From assembly GCA_002306375.1 (NCBI GenBank), contig DBRU01000117.1, positions 1 through 30,779 of the forward strand: 30,779 nt of DNA, read 5' to 3'. Numbering within the stretch: the first letter of the stretch is position 1; each line of letters starts with the position of its first letter. The notes under the pieces were generated by a model, which searched no databases, had not been told where the DNA came from, and saw nothing but the letters and a program-made list of their open reading frames with translations. Below, one piece after another: positions 16,044 to 24,279 of this stretch. The position numbers were made by a program, and so were the translations under genes. This stretch comes from Faecalibacterium sp. UBA1360 (GTDB lineage: Bacteria; Bacillota; Clostridia; Oscillospirales; Ruminococcaceae).

Positions 16044-17417
16044 TCAGGCCGCCACGGCCTGGCGCATGGGGCGGATGATCTTTTTGTAGCACACCCGCTG
16101 GAAAACGATGCACAAAATCAAGGCCACCACCTCGGCGATGGGGAAGGCCCACCAGATCATTTCCACCCGGCCGGTCAGGCTCAGCAGCCAGGCGGTGGGC
16201 AAAAGCACCACCAGCTGGCGGATGACCGACACCCACAGAGCCAGCACGCCGTGGCCCAAAGCCTGGAAATAGGCCGAGGAAATGACGCTGAAGCCCGCCA
16301 GCAGGAAGGACACCGAGATGATGCGCAGCGCCACGACGCCCAGGCTGAGCATGTCGGCGCTGGCATTGAAGATGCCCAGCATCACCCCGGGCAAAAACTG
16401 CCCGGCCAGGAAGCCCAGGACCATGATGCCCACGGCGTAGATGGCGGCCAGGCGCATGGTGCCCACGATGCGGTCGGGCTTGCGCGCGCCGTAGTTGTAG
16501 CTGACGATGGGCACCATGCCGTTGTTGAGCCCGAACACCGGCATGAACACAAAGCTCTGCAACTTGAAGTAGACGCCGAACACCGCCACCGCCGTGCTGG
16601 AAAAGCCGGTCAGGATGGCGTTCATGCCGAAGGTCATGACGCTGCCGATGGCGCTCATGGCGATGGAGGGGATGCCCACCTGGTAGATGCGCCCCACCGT
16701 GCGCCCCGAAGGACGGAACCCCCGCAGGGAGATGTGCACGTCCTTGTTGAACAAAAAGTGCAGCACCAGCGCGGTGCCCGCGCCCACGAACTGCCCGGCC
16801 ACCGTGGCCACGGCGGCGCCGGCGGCCTCCATGCGGGGGGCGCCGAACAGCCCGAAGATGAACACCGGGTCCAGGATGATGTTGGTCAAGGCGCCCACCA
16901 GCTGGGTCACCATGGCGTAGGTGCTGTGGCCCGCGGCCACCAGCACCTTTTCCATCATGCACTGCAAGCAGCAGCCCAGGCTGAACACCGTGCAGATGGA
17001 CAGGTACTCGGCCCCGTAACGGCCGATCAGGGGGTCGGTGGTCTGGCCGTAAATGAAGGGCCCCGCCCCCACAAAGCCGAAGATCATAAAGCCCACGGCG
17101 CTGCACACGGCCAAAAACAGGCCGTTGACGGCGGCGCGGTCGGCCTCGCGGCTGTTGCCCTCGCCCAGGCACTTGGACAGGTAGGCGTTGACGCCAACAG
17201 CCGTGCCCACCGCAAAAGCGATCAGAAGGTTCTGGATCGGGAAAGCCAGGCTCACGGCGGACAGCGCCGCCTCGTTGATGTAGGAAACAAAAATGCTGTC
17301 CACCACGTTGTACAACGCCTGCACGAGCATGGAGATCATCATCGGGATGGCCAGGGACAGCAGCAGCGGGTTCAGCGGTTCGGTGCCCATGCGGGCAGAG
17401 GAAAGCGTTTTGCTCAT
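16044..17417 (-). CDS. MATE-family multidrug/cation antiporter
   Basis: A 457-residue, twelve-helix transporter of the multidrug and toxic compound extrusion family. Motifs seen are PLLLSLAIPMMISMLVQALYN at the N-terminus, VDSIFVSYINEAALSAVSLAFP in helix 2, GVNAYLSKCLGEGN (the G-x-x-x-x-S-x-x-L-G-x-G loop), and in the second half SYNYGARKPDRI, the matching loop of the inverted repeat. It exports drugs or metabolites using Na+ or H+. It overlaps the preceding kinase-like gene as ATGA, so their translation is coupled, which is an uncommon functional pairing. No regulator gene lies beside it. Confidence 0.93.
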   Translation of the reverse strand: MSKTLSSARMGTEPLNPLLLSLAIPMMISMLVQALYNVVDSIFVSYINEAALSAVSLAFPIQNLLIAFAVGTAVGVNAYLSKCLGEGNSREADRAAVNGLFLAVCSAVGFMIFGFVGAGPFIYGQTTDPLIGRYGAEYLSICTVFSLGCCLQCMMEKVLVAAGHSTYAMVTQLVGALTNIILDPVFIFGLFGAPRMEAAGAAVATVAGQFVGAGTALVLHFLFNKDVHISLRGFRPSGRTVGRIYQVGIPSIAMSAIGSVMTFGMNAILTGFSSTAVAVFGVYFKLQSFVFMPVFGLNNGMVPIVSYNYGARKPDRIVGTMRLAAIYAVGIMVLGFLAGQFLPGVMLGIFNASADMLSLGVVALRIISVSFLLAGFSVISSAYFQALGHGVLALWVSVIRQLVVLLPTAWLLSLTGRVEMIWWAFPIAEVVALILCIVFQRVCYKKIIRPMRQAVAA

Positions 17418-18022
17418 TCTTTGATGGATGCCTCCATTGCTTTGGCGGCCTCAACGATCAGCTTGGCGCAGGCCTCGCGGCCCAGCGCCGCGTTCAGGCA
17501 CAGGTCGTAGTTCTTTGCCTCGCCCCAGCGGTTCTCGGTGTAGTAGTTGTAGTAGCTGGCGCGGGCGCGGTCGTGTTTGGCCAGGGTGGTCTCCCACAGG
17601 CGGTCGGGCATGTCCTTGGCGCCGGGGCGCTCCTTGGCGTTGCGCACCCGCAGGTCCACGGGGGCGTACACAAAGGTGCGCAGCACGTTGGGACGCCCGC
17701 GCAGCACATAGTCGCCGCAGCGGCCCAAAATCACGCAGGACCCCTGCTTGGCCACTTCCTTGATGACGTTGGACTGCAAAATATACACCTGGTCCGCCAA
17801 AGGCATGGTATTGCCCATCATGTACAGGCTGTACAAAAGACTGCCGCTGCGCTGGTTTTCGCTCGCGGCGATGGCTTCTTCGGTCAGGCCGCTCTTTTTG
17901 GCGGCCAGGGTGATCAGCTCCTTGTTATACAGGGGCACGCCCAGCAATTCCGCCACCCGCTGGGCGATCTCGCTGCCGCCGGAGGCATATTCACGCGCCA
18001 TCGTAATGACCAAAGGTTCCAT
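17414..18022 (-). CDS. Cytidylate-kinase-like family protein
   Basis: A 202-residue P-loop-type protein of the cytidylate-kinase-like family. It opens with the family signature LVITMAREYASGGSEIAQRV, in which the classical GxxGxGKS loop is replaced by a Ser-Gly-Gly turn, then GVPLYNKELITLAA. CVILGRCGDYVLRG and the RVRNAKERPG segment match the central strand and lid. Canonical CMP kinases phosphorylate CMP/dCMP, but this subfamily's substrate has not been shown and the altered P-loop argues against assuming it. ATG at 18022 lies after GCGAGGTGG. It is the first gene of a four-gene operon with the MATE transporter, DUF308 protein and FAD dehydrogenase. A TATAGT box (18092-18087) may be its -10, but I see no matching -35. 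Confidence 0.85.
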   Translation of the reverse strand: MEPLVITMAREYASGGSEIAQRVAELLGVPLYNKELITLAAKKSGLTEEAIAASENQRSGSLLYSLYMMGNTMPLADQVYILQSNVIKEVAKQGSCVILGRCGDYVLRGRPNVLRTFVYAPVDLRVRNAKERPGAKDMPDRLWETTLAKHDRARASYYNYYTENRWGEAKNYDLCLNAALGREACAKLIVEAAKAMEASIKE

Positions 18023-18147
18023 AACATCCACCTCGCATTCTGTCGTTTTCCGGGCCCGCCGGACGCCTGACGGCCATACGGGCCCCACTATACACAGTGT
18101 AACACCCGGCGCATAAAAATACAAGGTCTGTCCGCCAGACAAAAAAA

Positions 18148-18189
18148 CGCCCGGGGCGCGGACCTTTTACAAGGTCCGCGCCCCGGGCG
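18148..18189 (-). terminator. Terminator of the htrA gene
   Basis: A perfect 19-bp stem (18148-18166 with 18171-18189, loop TTAC) followed, on the minus strand, by a run of seven T. One of the strongest intrinsic terminators in the window. Confidence 0.93.
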
Positions 18190-18210
18190 GGGTCGTTCAT
18201 GGTATTCGCA

Positions 18211-19737
18211 TCAGCCCCAGGGGTTGGTATAGCTGTTCTGGCTGTCCTGGGCGCTCTCGCTGCTCTGGGCGGCGGCGCTGCTTTCGCCCAGGACCACGTC
18301 ATAGGTGGCCATCTTGCCGTCCCGTTCGATCTGCAGCTGGACCGTGTCGCCCACAGCCTTCTCCTGCAGATAGCTGGTCAGGTCGCTGCTCTGGTTCACC
18401 GAGTTGCTGTCCACGGCCACGATGCGGTCGCCCACCTGCAGGCCGGCGTTGTCCGCGCCGCTGCCCGAGGAGATCTGGTAGATATACACGCCGTAGGTGG
18501 ACACACCGAACTGCATGGCGTTGTCGGCGGTGACGGTCACTACTGTGATGCCCAGGGCCGGGCGCTTGACATAGCCGTTCTCGATCAGGTCGGTGGCGAT
18601 GTTCATGGCCGTGTTGATGGGGATGGCGAAGCCCAGGCCCTCGGCGTTGGTGGCCTCGCCGGTGCTGGTGGTGGAACCGCTCTTGGCGTTGACGATGCCG
18701 ATGAGCTCGCCCTGGCCGTTGAACAGGCCGCCGCCCGAGTTGCCCGGGCTGATGGCCGCGTTGGTCTGGATCAGGTTCATCTCATTGCTTTCCACTTCCA
18801 CCGAGCGGCTCACCGCGCTGATGATGCCGTCGGTGACCGTGCCGCTCAGCGTGCCCAGGGGGTTGCCCACGGCCACAGCCAGCTCGCCCACAGCCAGCGC
18901 GTCGGAGTCGCCGATGGTGGCGGGGGTCAGGCCGGTGGCGTCAATCTTGAGCACCGCGATGTCGGAGGTGGAATCCTCGCCCACCAGGGTGGCCGTGTAC
19001 TCGGTGTCGTCATACAGCTGCACCTTGATGTTGGACGCCCCGCTGACCACATGGGCGCAGGTCAGGATGTAGCCGTCCTCGCTGAAGATGACGCCGGAGC
19101 CCGCGCCGCTTTGCACATAGTTGCCAAACCAGCTGTTGGTGCTGACCATCTGCTCGGTGGTGATGGCCACCACGCTGGGCTGCACCTTGGCCGAAATGGC
19201 CGTCAGCGACAAATCGCTGCCGCCCGTGCTGCCCTGGTTGGAGGCGACGGCGGTGTCGTCCCGCTGGACCTGCTGTACGACGACCTGGCCGCCGATGAGC
19301 CCCGCGCGGGAGGCCGCCACCGTGCCCAGCATACCTCCGCCGAAGCCCAGGACCAGCACGCCCACGCCGGCCAGCACCCGCAGGGCGATGGGGCCGCCCC
19401 GTTTCTTTTTGGGGGCGCGGGGCGGTTCGGGCGGGGTCTGGGGCGCGCCGTAGCCGCCCGTGTACCCGCCGCTGCCGCCGTTGCCGCCGCTGCCGTCCGC
19501 ATAGTCGCCGTTGGCGCCAGGGGCGGCGTAGGGGGTCTGGGGCTGGCTGCTGTCGGCGGTGTTCTGGGCGGTGTCGGCCGTAAAATCGGTGCGGGCGGTG
19601 TTGGCGGTGTTCATACCGCTGCTGCCCACGTTGGGGTACGCCTCGCCGGCATTCTGGGCCGGGGGCGTGGTCCCGCCCGCGGGCGGGGTATTTTGCGGGT
19701 CGCGGTTATACAGACCCGAGTAATCGTATTCGCTCAT
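18211..19737 (-). CDS. HtrA/DegP-like membrane-anchored serine protease with PDZ domain
   Basis: A 508-residue quality-control protease. Residues 1-110 are a disordered, Pro/Gly/Asn/Thr-rich cytoplasmic tail ending in PKKKRGG; one membrane helix follows (ALRVLAGVGVLVLGFGGGML), placing the rest outside the cell. The trypsin-like domain has all three catalytic residues in context: His in TCAHVVSG, Asp in TSDIAVLK, Ser in GNSGGGLFN. One PDZ domain closes the protein (GVYIYQISSGSGADNAGLQVGDRIVAVD). HtrA proteases degrade or refold misfolded exported proteins. The ATG at 19737 is chosen because AAAGGAG sits eight bases upstream; the GTG at 19746 is too close to it. The long N-terminal tail is unusual but common in Gram-positive HtrA. 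Confidence 0.94.
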   Translation of the reverse strand: MSEYDYSGLYNRDPQNTPPAGGTTPPAQNAGEAYPNVGSSGMNTANTARTDFTADTAQNTADSSQPQTPYAAPGANGDYADGSGGNGGSGGYTGGYGAPQTPPEPPRAPKKKRGGPIALRVLAGVGVLVLGFGGGMLGTVAASRAGLIGGQVVVQQVQRDDTAVASNQGSTGGSDLSLTAISAKVQPSVVAITTEQMVSTNSWFGNYVQSGAGSGVIFSEDGYILTCAHVVSGASNIKVQLYDDTEYTATLVGEDSTSDIAVLKIDATGLTPATIGDSDALAVGELAVAVGNPLGTLSGTVTDGIISAVSRSVEVESNEMNLIQTNAAISPGNSGGGLFNGQGELIGIVNAKSGSTTSTGEATNAEGLGFAIPINTAMNIATDLIENGYVKRPALGITVVTVTADNAMQFGVSTYGVYIYQISSGSGADNAGLQVGDRIVAVDSNSVNQSSDLTSYLQEKAVGDTVQLQIERDGKMATYDVVLGESSAAAQSSESAQDSQNSYTNPWG

Positions 19738-19814
19738 GATTCGCACTCCTTTGATCTATCGGTGTTGCGGGTCGGCCGGGGCCGCCCGGACGCTCTTTTC
19801 ATTGCGTTGGCACC

Positions 19815-19869
19815 AGTATAGACACGAATTGTGAAATTGGTTTTGCCTGACCGTGAAACAAATGTGAAA
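19815..19869 (-). promoter_or_regulatory. htrA promoter region with phased TTTCAC direct repeats
   Basis: On the minus strand a TATACT -10 box lies at 19820-19815 with no recognisable -35. Upstream are three copies of TTTCAC, at 19869-19864, 19858-19853 and 19836-19831. Their spacing is 11 and 22 bases, one and two helical turns, and the distal pair is TTTCAC-N5-TTTCAC. This is the site geometry of OmpR-family response regulators, and HtrA genes in other Firmicutes are controlled by such systems (CssRS, CiaRH). The regulator itself is not in the window. Confidence 0.5.
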
Positions 19870-19896
19870 TGGCGCTTTGCGGTCCTTTTGCCCGCC

Positions 19897-19926
19897 TTGA
19901 CAAGCTCCGCCGCCCGGCCGTATCAT
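19897..19926 (+). promoter_or_regulatory. Promoter of the GNAT-MnmM fusion gene
   Basis: Perfect TTGACA (19897-19902), an 18-bp spacer and TATCAT (19921-19926), 40 bases before the start codon. Confidence 0.75.
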
Positions 19927-19966
19927 CTTGGTGACGACCAAAACGCCCGCGGCAAGGAGGCTGGCC

Positions 19967-20839
19967 ATGCGCATCGAAGAAACACAGGGGATCTACCTTT
20001 TGTACAAGGACAGGGACGTTCCCATCGGCAAGGCCCTGCTATGCGAGGGCTGCCTGCAAGAGTTTTGGGTGGACGCCGCCTGGCGCCGCCGGGGCTACGG
20101 CAGCTACCTTCTGCGCGAAATCCTGCGCCGGGGCGGCGGCTTCGACCCCCACCGTCCCAGCCTTTTCACGGCCCCCGCGCCCAAGGACGAGGCCGGCGCG
20201 GCCCTGCTGGGCAAGTTCGGCTTTGGGCCGGGCCCGGGCGGGGTCTGGCTGCGCCGCCGCGCCCCCGACCTGAGCGCCGTGGAGCTGTGCCACCGGTTCC
20301 TGGCCGGGGCCGTGCGCCCGGGGGCCCGCTGCCTGGACGCCACCTGCGGCAACGGCCACGACACGCTGTTTTTGTGCCGGCTGGCGGGGCCGGACGGCCG
20401 GGTGCTGGCGCTGGACATCCAGCCCGCCGCCGTAAACGCCACCAACCGCCTGCTGGCCCAAAACGGGCTGCAAAACACGGGCCGGGCCGTTGTGTGCGAC
20501 CACCGGGACCTGGGCACGCTGGCGGCCCCGGGCACCCTGGACGCGGCGGTGTTCAACTTCGGCTGGCTGCCCGGGGCGGCCCACGAGGTCCACTCCACGG
20601 CCGAGGGCAGCGTGCCCGCCCTGGCCGCGGCGCTGGACGCCCTCAAGCCCGGCGGGCTGCTGGCGGCGGTCCTGTACAGCGGCAAGGTCATCGGCGACGG
20701 CGAAAAGCGCGCCGCCCTGGACTTTTTCCGCACCCTGCCCCTGACGCAGTACACGGTGCTCGTGTGCGAGTTCGCCAACTGGGCCCCCACCGCGCCCCTG
20801 CCCTGCTTCGTGTTCAAGAAAGCGGGCGGCGCGTGCTGA
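19967..20839 (+). CDS. GNAT acetyltransferase-like domain fused to MnmM/YtqB-type tRNA methyltransferase
   Basis: A 290-residue two-domain protein. Residues 1-105 look like a short GNAT domain: FWVDAAWRRRGYGSYLLREI holds the acetyl-CoA pyrophosphate loop (R-R-x-G-Y-G, 40-45), and LLGKFGFGPG fits the last strands. Residues 106-290 are a class I SAM methyltransferase with DATCGNGHDT (124-133), LALDIQ, and FNFGWLPG (196-203) in the place of the catalytic motif. These are the hallmarks of the YtqB family, shown in Bacillus to be MnmM, which methylates nm5s2U34 to mnm5s2U34 in tRNA. MnmM alone is usually about 190 residues, so the GNAT part is extra. ATG at 19967 follows AAGGAGG by six bases. Methyltransferase assignment is firm; the role of the GNAT domain is unknown. 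Confidence 0.82.
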   Translation: MRIEETQGIYLLYKDRDVPIGKALLCEGCLQEFWVDAAWRRRGYGSYLLREILRRGGGFDPHRPSLFTAPAPKDEAGAALLGKFGFGPGPGGVWLRRRAPDLSAVELCHRFLAGAVRPGARCLDATCGNGHDTLFLCRLAGPDGRVLALDIQPAAVNATNRLLAQNGLQNTGRAVVCDHRDLGTLAAPGTLDAAVFNFGWLPGAAHEVHSTAEGSVPALAAALDALKPGGLLAAVLYSGKVIGDGEKRAALDFFRTLPLTQYTVLVCEFANWAPTAPLPCFVFKKAGGAC

Positions 20840-20858
20840 CCATTATACCACAGTTTGC

Positions 20859-20881
20859 CGCCCCGCACCAGCCGCGGGGCG
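20859..20881 (+). terminator. Intrinsic terminator of the GNAT-MnmM gene
   Basis: CGCCCCGC (20859-20866) pairs with GCGGGGCG (20874-20881), followed directly by seven T. Confidence 0.9.
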
Positions 20882-20919
20882 TTTTTTTGCGCAAGGCGGC
20901 CCTCTTTTGCAAAAAGGCG

Positions 20920-20948
20920 TTGCAATCCGGCCCAAAACGGGGTATGAT
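20920..20948 (+). promoter_or_regulatory. Promoter of prfC
   Basis: TTGCAA (20920-20925), a 17-bp spacer and TATGAT (20943-20948), giving a leader of about 80 bases. Confidence 0.7.
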
Positions 20949-21035
20949 AGCAAGGTATGCTTGTAAATTGAGGAAGTGTGTCCCATGTGACCGACGCTGT
21001 GCCGTCACCCCCTGCCAAGGACAATAAGGAGTTAT

Positions 21036-22655
21036 GTGAATATGCCTTCCATGCGTGAAGAAATCGAAAGCCGGCGCACGTTTGCGATCATCTCGCACCC
21101 CGACGCCGGCAAGACCACCCTGACCGAAAAGCTGCTGCTCTACGGGGGCGCGATCCAGACCGCCGGCTCGGTCAAGGGCAAGCAGAGCGCCAAGCACGCC
21201 GTGTCCGACTGGATGGACATTGAAAAGCAGCGCGGCATCTCGGTCACTTCGTCGGTGCTGCAGTTCCATTACCAGGGCCGCTGCATCAACATTCTGGACA
21301 CCCCCGGCCACCAGGACTTCTCCGAGGATACCTACCGCACGCTGATGGCGGCGGACTCCGCGGTCATGGTCATCGACGCGGCCAAGGGCGTGGAGGCCCA
21401 GACCATCAAGCTGTTCAAGGTCTGCACCCTGCGCCACATCCCCATTTTCACCTTCATCAACAAGATGGACCGGGAGGCCCGGGACCCCTTTGAACTGATG
21501 GAAAACATTGAGGAGATCCTGGGCATCAAGACCTACCCGATGAACTGGCCCATCGGCTGCGGCAAGGGCTTCAAGGGCGTGTTCGACCGGGGCAGCCGCC
21601 GGGTGCTGGCCTTTGAGGGCGACGGTCGGGCCAACGGCGTGCGCATGGTGGACGAGATCGCCGCCGAACTGGGCGACGCCAGCCTGGACGAACTGATCGG
21701 GGCCGACAACCACGCCCGCCTGGCCGACGACATCGAGCTGCTGGACGGCGCGGCCGAGGAATTCGACCTGGACGCCGTGCACCGGGGCGAGCTTTCGCCG
21801 GTGTTCTTCGGTTCGGCTTTGACCAACTTCGGCGTGGAACCCTTTTTGCGGGAATTTCTGCGCCTGACCCCGCCGCCCCTGCCCCGCAAGGACGCCGAGA
21901 CCGGCGAGGTGGTGGACCCCTGCGGGCCGGAATTTTCCGGCTTCATCTTCAAGATCCAGGCCAACATGAACAAGAACCACCGGGACCGGGTGGCCTTTGT
22001 TCGCATCTGCTCGGGCAAGTTCGAGCGCGGCATGGACGCCTTCCACGTGCAGGCCGGCAAGCCCATCAAGCTGGCCACCGGCACCACGATGATGGCCGAC
22101 GACCGGGCCATCGTGGACGAGGCCTACGCCGGGGACATCATCGGCCTGTTTGACCCGGGGGTGTTCTCCATCGGCGATACGCTGTGCACCGGCAAGCAGC
22201 ACGTGCGCTTTGCGGGCATCCCCACCTTCGCCCCCGAGCACTTTGCCCGGGTGACCCAAGTGGACACCATGAAGCGCAAGCAGTTCGTCAAGGGCATGGA
22301 ACAGATCGCCCAGGAAGGCGCGATCCAGATCTTCCGGGATCTGGGCTCCGGCATGGAGGAAGTCATCGTGGGCGTGGTGGGCGTGTTGCAGCTGGAAGTG
22401 CTGGAATACCGCCTGAAAAACGAGTACAACGTGGACATCCGCCTGCACACCCTGCCCTACGAATACATCCGCTGGATCCTGAACCCCAACGACGAGCTGG
22501 ACCCCAAGACGCTGGACATCACCAGCGACACCCGCCCCATCGAGGACCTGAAGGGCAACCGCCTGCTGCTCTTCGGCAGCCCCTGGAGCATCAACTGGGC
22601 CCAGGACCACAACAGCGCCCTGCGCCTGTCCGAGTTCGGCAACCTGACCTTCTGA
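21036..22655 (+). CDS. prfC: Peptide chain release factor 3 (RF3)
   Basis: A 539-residue translational GTPase that recycles release factors RF1/RF2 from the ribosome after peptide release. The G domain is complete: G1 SHPDAGKTT, G2 in QRGISVTSS, G3 DTPGHQDF and G4 NKMD. The length and the FIFKIQANMNKNHRDRVAF and VVGVLQLEVLEYRLKNEY blocks separate RF3 from EF-G. Start: AAGGAG precedes GTG at 21036 by four bases and the in-frame ATG at 21042 by ten; either is possible. A monocistronic unit with its own promoter and terminator. Confidence 0.96.
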   Translation: MNMPSMREEIESRRTFAIISHPDAGKTTLTEKLLLYGGAIQTAGSVKGKQSAKHAVSDWMDIEKQRGISVTSSVLQFHYQGRCINILDTPGHQDFSEDTYRTLMAADSAVMVIDAAKGVEAQTIKLFKVCTLRHIPIFTFINKMDREARDPFELMENIEEILGIKTYPMNWPIGCGKGFKGVFDRGSRRVLAFEGDGRANGVRMVDEIAAELGDASLDELIGADNHARLADDIELLDGAAEEFDLDAVHRGELSPVFFGSALTNFGVEPFLREFLRLTPPPLPRKDAETGEVVDPCGPEFSGFIFKIQANMNKNHRDRVAFVRICSGKFERGMDAFHVQAGKPIKLATGTTMMADDRAIVDEAYAGDIIGLFDPGVFSIGDTLCTGKQHVRFAGIPTFAPEHFARVTQVDTMKRKQFVKGMEQIAQEGAIQIFRDLGSGMEEVIVGVVGVLQLEVLEYRLKNEYNVDIRLHTLPYEYIRWILNPNDELDPKTLDITSDTRPIEDLKGNRLLLFGSPWSINWAQDHNSALRLSEFGNLTF

Positions 22656-22662
22656 ATCCTGT

Positions 22663-22687
22663 GCGCCCCCGCTGCCTGCGGGGGCGC
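22663..22687 (+). terminator. Intrinsic terminator of prfC
   Basis: GCGCCCCCGC (22663-22672) pairs perfectly with GCGGGGGCGC (22678-22687), loop TGCCT, followed by TTTTGTTTTT. Confidence 0.92.
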
Positions 22688-22719
22688 TTTTGTTTTTGGC
22701 GGCGGGTCCTGTGCGGTTA

Positions 22720-22748
22720 TTGTCGCGGGGCACTCGGTGTGGTATAAT
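22720..22748 (+). promoter_or_regulatory. Promoter of the radical SAM - Cys-Ala protein - AAA+ operon
   Basis: TTGTCG (22720-22725), a 17-bp spacer and perfect TATAAT (22743-22748). It directly follows the prfC terminator, so the operon is an independent unit with predicted start near 22755. Confidence 0.75.
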
Positions 22749-22754
22749 AGCCCC

Positions 22755-22875
22755 AACGCTACAAGATGTATGGCGGCGCGCTGTGACCGCGCCGCCCCGG
22801 ACCGGCCGCGCGCCGGGCCTTTGCCGCCCGCCTCGCGCGCCGGCGGCCCCCGATCTTGACCTGTACCGCACAGGG
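22755..22875 (+). promoter_or_regulatory. GC-rich structured leader of the radical SAM operon
   Basis: About 120 untranslated bases. GGCGGCGCG (22772-22780) pairs perfectly with CGCGCCGCC (22788-22796) in a nine-bp hairpin close to the transcript start, and the following GC-rich stretch has further self-complementary pieces. There is no clear ribosome site near the first in-frame ATG. No T-run follows the hairpin, so it is not a terminator; it may set RNA stability or translation. Confidence 0.45.
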
Positions 22876-24279
22876 ATGGGAGTGTTATTCCGTATGCCGC
22901 TTTTAAGCCGGGCCGAGACCCGTTTTCTTCGCCGCCACCTGGACGCGGTGTGCCACGTGACGCTGGACCCCAAGGGCCCCGGCGTGGTGCGCATCCACCT
23001 GGTGCCCAGCCGCCACAAACACACCGACGTGCCCTTTGTGGCCATCCTCAACGGGCGGGACATCCTGCCCCTGAGCGTCTCCTGGGCCATTCTGCTGGCC
23101 AACCTCATGGAGGCTCTGCGCGCCTTTGAGGGCACGGCCATGGACGACACCCAGTGGCTGGAAGCCGCCGACGCCGCCGTGGGGGCCACCGCCGCCGTGT
23201 ACACCCACACCCCCGCCGACCAGATCCGCGCCGACCTCAAGCTGATGATGGACTCGCTGTTCGCCGTTGCCCGGGGCGAGACCCCGCCCGCCGCCGTGCA
23301 GCCCCTGGACATCGGGGACTATGCCCCCCACATGACCGCGCCCCACCGCATGGACCTGCTCGTCAGCTCGATGATGAAGGACGGGGCCTGGCACTGCAAC
23401 CAGAAATGCCTGCACTGCTACGCGGCCCGCCAGCCCTACGGCGAAGCCGAGGAGCTGGACACCGACCAGTGGCTGGCCGTGATCCAGAAATGCCGGGCCG
23501 CCGGCATCCCCCAGCTGACCTTTACGGGGGGCGAACCCACCCTGCGCCACGACCTGGTCAAGCTGGTGGACGCCGCCCAGTGGTTCGTGACCCGGCTGAA
23601 CACCAACGGCCGCATGCTGACCAGCGCCCTGTGCCGGGACCTGTACGAGGCCAGCCTGGACAGCGTGCAGGTGACGCTGTATTCCGCCGACGAGGACGTG
23701 CACAACACCCTGGTGGGCGCCCCCGGCTTTGCCGACACGGTGGCAGGCATCCGCAACGCGGTGGCCGCCGGGCTCAACGTGAGCCTGAACACCCCGCTGT
23801 GCCGCCTCAACCGGGACTACGCCGCCACCCTGGCCCTGGCCCGGGACCTGGGCGTGAGCTATGTGACCTGCAGCGGGCTGATCCCCGCCGGCAGCGCCCA
23901 AACGCCCGAAAGCCGCGCCACCCGCCTGACCCCCGACGAACTGGCCGATGTCCTGCGCGCCGCCAAAGCCTACGCCGACGGCCACGGCATGGAACTGGAC
24001 TTTACCAGCCCGGGCTGGCTGAGCCCCGACGCCCTGCGCGCGCTGGGCTTTGTGCGGGCGCCCAGCTGCGGGGCCTGCCTGTCCAACATGGCCATCGCCC
24101 CCAACGGCGAGGTGTTGCCCTGCCAGAGCTGGCTGTGCGGGCCGGCGCTGGGCAACATCCTGCACGACCCCTGGCGCAAGATCTGGAACGCCCCCGCCTG
24201 CCGGCGCATTCGCCGCCAAAGCGCCCGGATGCTGCCCGTCTGCCCGCTGGGCGACACCCCCCTGGAGGTAACGCCATGA
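22876..24279 (+). CDS. Radical SAM/SPASM-domain enzyme of the Cys-Ala protein cassette
   Basis: A 467-residue radical SAM enzyme. Residues 1-165 are a domain I do not recognise (PFVAILNGRDILPLSVSWAI is its core). The SAM barrel begins at HRMDLLVSS; the cluster motif is C174-x3-C178-x2-C181, Tyr182 follows, and T-G-G-E-P (217-221) is the SAM-binding motif. The C-terminus has SPASM-type cysteines at 398, 401, 416, 421, 442 and 456, enough for an auxiliary Fe-S cluster. SPASM enzymes usually modify peptides or proteins, often making thioether or carbon-carbon crosslinks. The stop overlaps the next gene as ATGA, and that gene encodes a cytoplasmic Cys-Ala repeat, the obvious candidate substrate (inference). 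Start uncertain: ATG 22876 has no clear ribosome site; ATG 22894 lies 11 bases after GGGAG. Confidence 0.9.
   Translation: MGVLFRMPLLSRAETRFLRRHLDAVCHVTLDPKGPGVVRIHLVPSRHKHTDVPFVAILNGRDILPLSVSWAILLANLMEALRAFEGTAMDDTQWLEAADAAVGATAAVYTHTPADQIRADLKLMMDSLFAVARGETPPAAVQPLDIGDYAPHMTAPHRMDLLVSSMMKDGAWHCNQKCLHCYAARQPYGEAEELDTDQWLAVIQKCRAAGIPQLTFTGGEPTLRHDLVKLVDAAQWFVTRLNTNGRMLTSALCRDLYEASLDSVQVTLYSADEDVHNTLVGAPGFADTVAGIRNAVAAGLNVSLNTPLCRLNRDYAATLALARDLGVSYVTCSGLIPAGSAQTPESRATRLTPDELADVLRAAKAYADGHGMELDFTSPGWLSPDALRALGFVRAPSCGACLSNMAIAPNGEVLPCQSWLCGPALGNILHDPWRKIWNAPACRRIRRQSARMLPVCPLGDTPLEVTP

Noticed and set aside
12782..16078. 1098-codon open frame on the plus strand
   Set aside because: It spans the antisense of three clear genes and their terminators, and translates to a low-complexity His/Gly/Ala-rich sequence.
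22766..22786. Mini-ORF (six codons) at the start of the radical SAM leader
   Set aside because: No ribosome site precedes it, and it lies inside the leader hairpin.
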